Assembly: GCF_002632485.1 (NCBI RefSeq)
Contig: NZ_NIBU01000010.1
Coordinates: 1-64,000, forward strand
Length of the DNA: 64,000 nt
Source: Xenorhabdus innexi
GTDB lineage: Bacteria; Pseudomonadota; Gammaproteobacteria; Enterobacterales; Enterobacteriaceae
Direction: 5' to 3'
In this document: positions 57,982-64,000 of the stretch, in pieces
How the letters are laid out: each line of letters starts with the position of its first letter
Numbering within the stretch: the stretch's first letter is position 1
Notes under the pieces: generated by a model
Told to the model about the DNA's origin: nothing
Databases searched by the model: none
What the model saw: only the letters and a program-made list of their open reading frames with translations
Translations under genes and position numbers: made by a program

Positions 57982-59619
57982 TTAGTGTTTTATAATATAA
58001 AGATCTTTCGTTGAAATATAATCCATGGGGGTGGCATAAAACCCGCCAACATAAGGTTTTACCAATCTATTACTAACATAATAGTAAATAGGAATCGCCG
58101 GAGTGTCGTGCGTTAAAATATCTGTTGTTTCCTGATAATATTTAACATCATTTGTTTCACCGGCTTTAATAACCAACTGGTCAAATTGACTATTTTCATA
58201 GACAGGAACATTTAGACTACTTCCTGTCAGGAAGGTATCCAGAAATGACATCGGGCTATTATAATCGGCAGTCCAGGCATATCTGACCACATCAAATTTA
58301 CCCTGATGCATATTATCCAGCATCACTTTCCATTCCTGATTTTGTAAAGATGCATCAACATCAAGGTGTTTTTTCCACATAGAAGCTACAGCTATAGCTA
58401 TTTTTTTATGAGTTTCTCTTGTGTTATAAAGTAAATCAATTTTTAATGGATTACTTTTATTAAACCCTGCCTCATTTAATAACGCTTTGGCTTTTTCAAT
58501 CCGCTGTTCTTGCGTCCATGATGCATATTCAGGCGGATTTAAATCTAATCCACCGATATTAGGTGGAATAATATTATAAGCCGGTAATTGCCCCTGCCCT
58601 AACACCTTATCAGCAATAACATCTCTGTCGATAGCTAAACTTAATGCCTGCCTGACTCTGATATCATTAAAAGGGGGCTTTTTAGTATTGAAGGCATAGT
58701 AATAAGTGGATAGCATCGGTGTAATGCGCATTTGATCACTATGTTCCTTTTTTAAGGATGCAAAGGAATCTAATGCAATGGTTTTGGTGATATCTATTTC
58801 CCCTGCAAGGTAGCGATTCAAGTCCGCCTTTTCAGAGACAATGGTCAGGAAAGTCACTTTGTTAATAATGGTGTTTTTATCATCCCAATATAGCGGGTTT
58901 CTGACACCAATCACCTTTTCATTCACCCGCCAGTCAGACAGTTTAAAAGCCCCGCTGCCAACAAAGTTCTCTGGTTGTGTCCATTTATCACCATATTTTT
59001 CCACTGCTTTTTCACTGATAGGAACCATCACTGTATGAGTCAACATTTGTAATAAATAAGCAACCGGCTTATCCAGTGTCACCTCCAGTGTAGAATCATC
59101 CAGCGCTTTTATGCCCAGTTCTTCTGCTTTTTTCTTGCCAAGTAATATATCTTTTGCGTTCATTACATGGGCAGTTTCAAGATAACTGCTATATGGGGAA
59201 CCCATTGTCGGGTCAAGCAAACGCCGCCAACTGAATACGACATCATGGGCGGTGATGGGAGTTCCGTCAGACCATTTAATACCTTTTCTAAGATGGAAAA
59301 CCCATGTTTGGTTATCTTTCGTTTCCCAGCGCTCTGCCAATCTGGGTTCAATATTGCCTTGTCTGTCGGTGTAAACCAGACCATCAAAAAAGTCATGGAT
59401 AATATCTAATTCGGTATTGCTTTCTACTTTATGCACATCCAGAGAAGCAGGAAATGCACCGTTATTGCGCACGATTTCCTGTTTTTCCGCCAGTTCTGTT
59501 CCCGGCGGAACAACCGCAGCCTGAACAGAAAAACCAATACCACCTAAAGCAAGTGCTATTGAGCAGGTTAATACTTTCGATGTTCTGTTTTTTATTATGC
59601 CGGATATTATTTTATGCAT
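57982..59619 (-). CDS. OppA-type peptide-binding protein, paralogue D
   Basis: A 545-residue periplasmic peptide-binding protein. The signal peptide (VLTCSIALALGGIGFSVQAA) precedes VVPPGTELAEKQEIVRNNGA. OppA features are FHLRKGIKWSDGTPITAHDV, VRQALSLAIDRDVIADKVLG and the TKDLYIIKH end. It closely resembles paralogues B and E in the signal peptide and N-terminal region. GGAG lies just before the start, in TGGAGTAACC. Confidence 0.9.
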   Translation of the reverse strand: MHKIISGIIKNRTSKVLTCSIALALGGIGFSVQAAVVPPGTELAEKQEIVRNNGAFPASLDVHKVESNTELDIIHDFFDGLVYTDRQGNIEPRLAERWETKDNQTWVFHLRKGIKWSDGTPITAHDVVFSWRRLLDPTMGSPYSSYLETAHVMNAKDILLGKKKAEELGIKALDDSTLEVTLDKPVAYLLQMLTHTVMVPISEKAVEKYGDKWTQPENFVGSGAFKLSDWRVNEKVIGVRNPLYWDDKNTIINKVTFLTIVSEKADLNRYLAGEIDITKTIALDSFASLKKEHSDQMRITPMLSTYYYAFNTKKPPFNDIRVRQALSLAIDRDVIADKVLGQGQLPAYNIIPPNIGGLDLNPPEYASWTQEQRIEKAKALLNEAGFNKSNPLKIDLLYNTRETHKKIAIAVASMWKKHLDVDASLQNQEWKVMLDNMHQGKFDVVRYAWTADYNSPMSFLDTFLTGSSLNVPVYENSQFDQLVIKAGETNDVKYYQETTDILTHDTPAIPIYYYVSNRLVKPYVGGFYATPMDYISTKDLYIIKH

Positions 59620-59687
59620 CTTTTGGTTACTCCATTATTCTATTTTTATTTTCTTGACAGTAACTGTATCAATTAAATCACCCGCTT

Positions 59688-59718
59688 AATAAGAGCCCGT
59701 TATAAACGGACTCTTATT
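59688..59718 (-). terminator. Terminator after OppA paralogue E
   Basis: AATAAGAGcCCGT and ACGGaCTCTTATT (59688-59700 and 59706-59718) pair over 13 positions with one mismatch, around a 5-base loop. It lies 9 bases past the paralogue E stop and separates its transcript from paralogue D. Confidence 0.75.
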
Positions 59719-59727
59719 ATCGCGTGA

Positions 59728-61362
59728 TTAATGTTTAATGATATAAAGGTCTTTTGTTAAAATACGTCCTAATGGGCTGATATAAAAGCCGCCAACATAA
59801 GGTTTAACTAATTTGACACGAACATAATAATAAACCGGAATAGCAGGAGAATCGTGGGTAAGAATATCAAGAGCCTGTTGATAAGTCTCCTTATCATTAG
59901 TCTCATCTGCCTTTAATACCAATTGATCAAATTCTGGGTTACTGTATTTAGTAATATTATTGGTGTTATCTGTCATGAAAATATCTAAAAAAGTCACCGG
60001 GCTATCATAATCTGCCTGCCAGGCATATCGGCCAACCTCAAAATTTCCCTGCTGCATGGATTCAGTCTGCGATTTACTTTCCTGATTTTCTAACACAACT
60101 TCAATGCCGAGATTCTTCTTCCATACAGAACTGGCAGCAATGGCAATTTTTTTATGATCTTCTGACGTGTTATATAGCAGTTTAAATTTCAGCGGATTAT
60201 TTTTATTAAACCCTGCTTCATTTAATAATTCTTTGGCTTTTGCAACACGTTGCTCCTGCGTCCATGAGGCATAATCAGGTTGCTTTAAAGTCATTCCCCC
60301 ACTGCCCGGAGATACCACGTTAAAAGCGGGTTTTTGACCTCTTCCTAATACCTTGTAAGCAATTACATCTCTGTCCAGCGCCAAAGTCAGCGCCTGTCTA
60401 ACTCGGATATCATTAAAAGGTGGTTTTTGAGTATTAAAATAATAATAATAAACACTCATTATAGGTTTGATATGAAACTGGTCACCAAATTGTTTTTTTA
60501 GTTTCGAAAAGAAATCTAATGGACCACCATTTGATATATCCACTTCTCCTGTCATATAGCGGTTAAGATCAGCCTTATAGTCTGATAATGGCAAATAAGT
60601 AACTTTATTTATTACCGTATTCTTATCATTCCAATAATGGGGATTTCTGACAGCGACAATTTTTTCATTTACAACCCATTCAGAGAGTTTAAACGGCCCG
60701 TTACTGACAAAAAACTCTGGCTGCGTCCACTTATTACCATATTTTGTGATCACTTTTTCATTGACTGTTGACATAACCGGATGTGCCAACATTCGTAAAA
60801 AGCCTGCTTTTGGCCTCTCCAGAGAAACTTCTACGGTTGTATCATCCAGTGCTTTAATGCCCAGTTCTTCCGGTTTTTTCTTGCCTGTAAGTACATCATG
60901 AGCATTGATAACTTTGGCTTGTACCAGATAGCTGCCATAAGATGAGATCGTATCCGGTGTTACCAACCGCCGCCAGGAGAAAACCACATCATGGGCTGTC
61001 ATTGGCGTGCCATCCGACCACTTTATTCCTTTTCTTAAATGGAATACCCAAGTTTTATTATCTTCGGTTTCCCAACGTTCAGCCAAGGCAGGAACAACTT
61101 TATCGTTTCTATCAATTTCCACCAGCGGTTCAAATAAATCCTGTAAAATATCAAACTCACTACTACTATCAGATTTATGAGGATCTAAAGAACCCGGTTC
61201 GGAAAAGTTATTGCGGGTGATTTCTTGTTTTTCGGCTAGTTGTGTACCGGCAGGAACAACGGCGGCATAAGAATATGTGGTGCTTCCTAATATAAGAGTT
61301 ACAGAACAGGTTAATACTCTGGCAATTTTATTTTTTATTAGCCTTGCCATTATTTTTTGCAT
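59728..61362 (-). CDS. OppA-type peptide-binding protein, paralogue E
   Basis: A 544-residue periplasmic peptide-binding protein. ATG 61362 (MQKIMARLIKNKIARV) is chosen from GGAGAA 7 bases upstream; the frame runs to 61377. The signal peptide VLTCSVTLILGSTTYSYAA is followed by VVPAGTQLAEKQEITRNNFS. It is the most divergent copy: LDPHKSDSSSEFDILQDLFE replaces the LDVHK...DFFDGL form, and the pocket region ENQESKSQTESMQQG replaces NQEWKVMLDNMHQG. It may therefore bind a different ligand. Confidence 0.9.
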   Translation of the reverse strand: MQKIMARLIKNKIARVLTCSVTLILGSTTYSYAAVVPAGTQLAEKQEITRNNFSEPGSLDPHKSDSSSEFDILQDLFEPLVEIDRNDKVVPALAERWETEDNKTWVFHLRKGIKWSDGTPMTAHDVVFSWRRLVTPDTISSYGSYLVQAKVINAHDVLTGKKKPEELGIKALDDTTVEVSLERPKAGFLRMLAHPVMSTVNEKVITKYGNKWTQPEFFVSNGPFKLSEWVVNEKIVAVRNPHYWNDKNTVINKVTYLPLSDYKADLNRYMTGEVDISNGGPLDFFSKLKKQFGDQFHIKPIMSVYYYYFNTQKPPFNDIRVRQALTLALDRDVIAYKVLGRGQKPAFNVVSPGSGGMTLKQPDYASWTQEQRVAKAKELLNEAGFNKNNPLKFKLLYNTSEDHKKIAIAASSVWKKNLGIEVVLENQESKSQTESMQQGNFEVGRYAWQADYDSPVTFLDIFMTDNTNNITKYSNPEFDQLVLKADETNDKETYQQALDILTHDSPAIPVYYYVRVKLVKPYVGGFYISPLGRILTKDLYIIKH

Positions 61363-61479
61363 ATTAGCGTTCTCCATGATTGTTTTTATTATTAATTCAA
61401 TATCTCATTTATTATTACTACCTTAATTAGGTTACTCGTATTTGTAATATTCTTGTGTAAATTGCTTAGATTAAAATAT

Positions 61480-61515
61480 ATAAGTGCAACGCGTAATAAT
61501 TAGCGTTGCACTTAT
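61480..61515 (-). terminator. Terminator after the 5'-nucleotidase gene
   Basis: ATAAGTGCAACGC and GCGTTGCACTTAT (61480-61492 and 61503-61515) are perfect 13-base arms with a 10-base loop. A moderately T-rich tail follows on the minus strand. It lies about 85 bases past the stop. Confidence 0.7.
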
Positions 61516-61599
61516 TATTTAAAACAGTAGGGAACTACAGTACCTTTTTGATGACTATTTTATCTACAGCAATATTCTGTATTTATAATCAAAGTCACA

Positions 61600-63234
61600 T
61601 TATTTACTGTGTATATCTGTAATCCGGTCTTTTTGCGGGTAAGCAACCGGTGACTGCTCGGCAAAGTATTTCACCACCGCATCCACATCAGGCATGCTGT
61701 ATACCGGATCGGTTCCCTCTTTAAATACGGAGAAATTACTACCACCCGTTGCCAGATATTCATTCGCTGCGACACGGTACTTGGCTTTCATATCAACAGG
61801 CTTACCGTTAATTTTCATGGAACTGGCAATTACACGCTGACCAGCCGGTTTTGAGCTGTCCCATGAGTATTCGAAACTGTGCGACACTGACATAACACTC
61901 GGACGCGTGCGATCCCATTGTTGTTCCAACGCACGTTTAATCTGTTCGCCGGTCAGGGTTTTGGTCACCATCACATTGGAGAATGGCTGAACGGTGTAAA
62001 TCGCGTTATAAGTGACATCCCCTGCATCCATTGGCGCACGGATACCACCGTTATTCATGAAAGCAATCACGGCTCCGCCACGCTCTTTTGGCGCTGTAGC
62101 ATATAAATGTGCATCAGCGATCACTTTACCCAGTGAAGATTCACCACCGGCTGTTGGCTGTTTGGTCAGGTTACTTTCCAGTTTCCCGATCACACGGTTT
62201 GCCAACGGTGTAGCAATTTTCTCGTAAGACGATAATAGCTCGGTCACTTTCGGGTCTTTGCCATATTTATAGTTATCAACCCAAATGTTTTTCGCCTTGA
62301 AATCAACAACATCTTTCGTGGTTTTATCCAGTTTCAGATCCAGCTTCGTCAGCAACGCGCCATTAGCCTGAGCAGAAGTGACAGATTTTCCATTAATCAC
62401 GCAGTTATAAGCCTGATGAGTATGACCGCTGATCACGAAATCGACTTCTTTATCCAATTGATTGACGATATCGATTATTTTTCCGGTTATGCCATTGCAT
62501 GCATTTACATCAACGCCACCCTGTTCACGTTTTTGCATTGCCCCTTCATGGATCAGGATACCAATCGCTTTTACGCCCTTTTTCTGCAATTCAGGCACCA
62601 GCGCATTGATGGTTTTGACTTCATTGGAGAAACTTAAACCCGCAGTTCCCTGAGGAGTCACAATCGCAGGTGTGCCTTCCAGTGTCAGGCCGATAAAGGC
62701 GACCGGAATTCCTTCAAACTCTTTGATGACATATTCCGGGAACAGAGTTTTACCGGTTTCATTAACGGTTACGTTCGCCGACAGATACTGAAACCCTGCG
62801 CCTTTAAATGGCACTGGTCCCTGACAGCCCGTTACCGGATGGCAACCGCCGTTCTGTTTACGTAGCAGCTCATCTTTGCCTTTATCAAATTCGTGGTTGC
62901 CCACTGAAGTGGCTTCCAGACCAGCAAGGGTCAGGGCTTCAATACTGGGTTCATCATGGAACATTGAGGAGAGAAGCGGGCTGGCACCAATTAAATCACC
63001 TGCGGCAACCACGATGTTATTCGGGTTTTCCTGTTTCAGCTCCTTAATCAGCGTTGCCATATATTCAATACCGCCGGACTGATTTTTGGGCGCTTTCAGT
63101 GCTCCATGAAAATCATTCAGACCCAGAACGCGTACATCCACGATATTCGATGATTCATTAGCTGGCTTGGTTGCACACCCTGCCAGCAATGCTGCGCCAA
63201 TCACAATCGGAAGTAATTTATATTTATAATTCAT
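61600..63234 (-). CDS. Lipoprotein 5'-nucleotidase / metallophosphoesterase (UshA family)
   Basis: A 544-residue exported enzyme with a lipoprotein signal (IVIGAALLAGC, Cys near residue 19). The metallophosphatase domain has VLGLNDFHGAL, VVAAGDLIGASPLLSS and SVGNHEFDKGKDEL. The 5'-nucleotidase C-terminal domain has AFMNNGGIRAPMDAGDVTYN and the YLATGGSNFSVF substrate loop. It should release nucleosides and phosphate from extracytoplasmic nucleotides. It resembles UshA but is lipid-anchored. It follows cpdB by about 100 bases, giving a nucleotide-salvage pair. Confidence 0.88.
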   Translation of the reverse strand: MNYKYKLLPIVIGAALLAGCATKPANESSNIVDVRVLGLNDFHGALKAPKNQSGGIEYMATLIKELKQENPNNIVVAAGDLIGASPLLSSMFHDEPSIEALTLAGLEATSVGNHEFDKGKDELLRKQNGGCHPVTGCQGPVPFKGAGFQYLSANVTVNETGKTLFPEYVIKEFEGIPVAFIGLTLEGTPAIVTPQGTAGLSFSNEVKTINALVPELQKKGVKAIGILIHEGAMQKREQGGVDVNACNGITGKIIDIVNQLDKEVDFVISGHTHQAYNCVINGKSVTSAQANGALLTKLDLKLDKTTKDVVDFKAKNIWVDNYKYGKDPKVTELLSSYEKIATPLANRVIGKLESNLTKQPTAGGESSLGKVIADAHLYATAPKERGGAVIAFMNNGGIRAPMDAGDVTYNAIYTVQPFSNVMVTKTLTGEQIKRALEQQWDRTRPSVMSVSHSFEYSWDSSKPAGQRVIASSMKINGKPVDMKAKYRVAANEYLATGGSNFSVFKEGTDPVYSMPDVDAVVKYFAEQSPVAYPQKDRITDIHSK

Positions 63235-63277
63235 CTCATTATCTCTTTAAGTCAGCCATCAAAGTGTAACCGTCGTC

Positions 63278-63312
63278 TTTCAGGTCGCAGCCTGACAAGC
63301 TGCAACCTGAAA
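63278..63312. repeat. ERIC/REP-like extragenic palindrome
   Basis: TTTCAGGTCGCAGC (63278-63291) pairs with GCTGCAACCTGAAA (63299-63312) with one G-T wobble and a 7-base loop, in the gap between cpdB and the 5'-nucleotidase gene. No T-run follows. The right arm and flank (GCAACCTGAAATTCATAG) match the repeat at 8827-8871. Confidence 0.6.
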
Positions 63313-63335
63313 TTCATAGGAAAGACAATTAAGTG

Positions 63336-64000
63336 TTATTTTTTATCAGTCAGATCAATTTGGTAAATCGCAAACCCGACATCGTCATTTTTCAGGTATT
63401 TCACCGGATATTGGGCATGTTCTTTAATAAATTTCGCGGCTTTTTCTGATGGGGAAGTTTCAAAACGGATATCCAGTTGTTTATCTGTCTTGATTGGCAG
63501 GAATGACCAGTTATTTTCTGCCTGTGTTGATACCACACCATTCTCTTTGGTTGTTCTGGAAATATAAGCAGCCAGAATCGAGCGGTTTTCATCCGGCGAA
63601 GCAAATGCGATATGATCTTCGCCGGTTCCGGCAAATTTACCGCCGTAACCACGATAGTTATTGGTGGCGATCAGGAAGGTTGCTTTCGGATCGATTGGCT
63701 TACCCTGATAGGTAACATCTTTGATACGGTTTGCGCCTTTGTTGATCAATTGGCAATCGGTGTCATATTTCGCCGGTTGAGTCAGATCAACCTTATAATC
63801 GACGCCACTAATAGTGTCGAAATTATAAGTGCGGAAGCCATCCCAGTTCAGTAATTCCTGTGGCTTAGTCGAATTCGGGTCGATCTGGTTATACATACCG
63901 ACCGAACATTCCAGCCACTCGACAACATCAGCACCACTCGCTTTGACTACAACCAACGTATTCGGGTAGAGGTACAGATCAGCGGCATTACGGAAAGTCA
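63336..64000 (-). CDS. cpdB: 2',3'-cyclic-nucleotide 2'-phosphodiesterase/3'-nucleotidase, C-terminal part
   Basis: The last ~220 residues of a periplasmic bifunctional enzyme that opens 2',3'-cyclic nucleotides and removes the 3'-phosphate. The frame stays open to the window edge ([20 protein letters not shown]), so the gene continues beyond 64000. The nucleotide-binding [40 protein letters not shown] and [13 protein letters not shown] closely match E. coli CpdB. The N-terminal metallophosphatase domain is outside the window. Confidence 0.93.
   Translation of the reverse strand, partial: TFRNAADLYLYPNTLVVVKASGADVVEWLECSVGMYNQIDPNSTKPQELLNWDGFRTYNFDTISGVDYKVDLTQPAKYDTDCQLINKGANRIKDVTYQGKPIDPKATFLIATNNYRGYGGKFAGTGEDHIAFASPDENRSILAAYISRTTKENGVVSTQAENNWSFLPIKTDKQLDIRFETSPSEKAAKFIKEHAQYPVKYLKNDDVGFAIYQIDLTDKK

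Overview
The window looks like chromosomal DNA of a Photorhabdus-type member of the Enterobacterales (Morganellaceae). This rests on E. coli-like gene order and proteins in the middle, two orphan PAS-LuxR regulators of the kind abundant in Photorhabdus, an expanded OppA family, short hairpin repeats of a shared sequence, and moderate GC with AT-rich accessory stretches. The genus is an inference from these traits; no database search was made.

Layout. 1-9 kb: an IS transposase start abutting a truncated type VI baseplate gene (tssF), then two modules, each led by a PAS-LuxR regulator. One carries a GalR/LacI-type regulator and an NhaC-type antiporter; the other carries DUF969, DUF979 and pyrrolidone-carboxylate peptidase. 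9-13 kb: a two-gene AT-rich operon encoding a class I lysyl-tRNA synthetase fused to an aldehyde-dehydrogenase domain, followed 9 nt later by an MFS transporter. This is the strongest candidate for an undescribed system. 13-40 kb: the conserved enterobacterial block pgpA-thiL-nusB-ribE-ribD-nrdR / secF-secD-yajC-tgt-queA / acpH ... brnQ-phoR-phoB / sbcD-sbcC. It has insertions of an OxyR-type-box peroxiredoxin, ggt, an NSS symporter and a brnQ triplication, one copy of which has decayed. 40-50 kb: a tellurite/stress (Ter) locus with a leftward biosynthetic operon (PRTase-TRSP, HAD, StiP-like PRTase, HpcH/CitE-like lyase, TerW-like regulator), divergent from terZABCD, then a SymE-like gene. 50-61 kb: five paralogous OppA-type peptide-binding lipoprotein-free periplasmic proteins, all leftward, interrupted by a three-gene ABC-2 exporter. 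61-64 kb: a lipoprotein 5'-nucleotidase and the C-terminal part of cpdB.

Themes. Peptide, amino-acid and nucleotide salvage recur: OppA x5, Ggt, Pcp, BrnQ x2, NSS, UshA-like and CpdB. Stress defence is represented by Ter, a 2-Cys peroxiredoxin and SbcCD. No rRNA, tRNA or CRISPR array was seen. Protein starts were chosen by Shine-Dalgarno spacing and by remembered family N-termini, so many differ from the longest possible reading frame.
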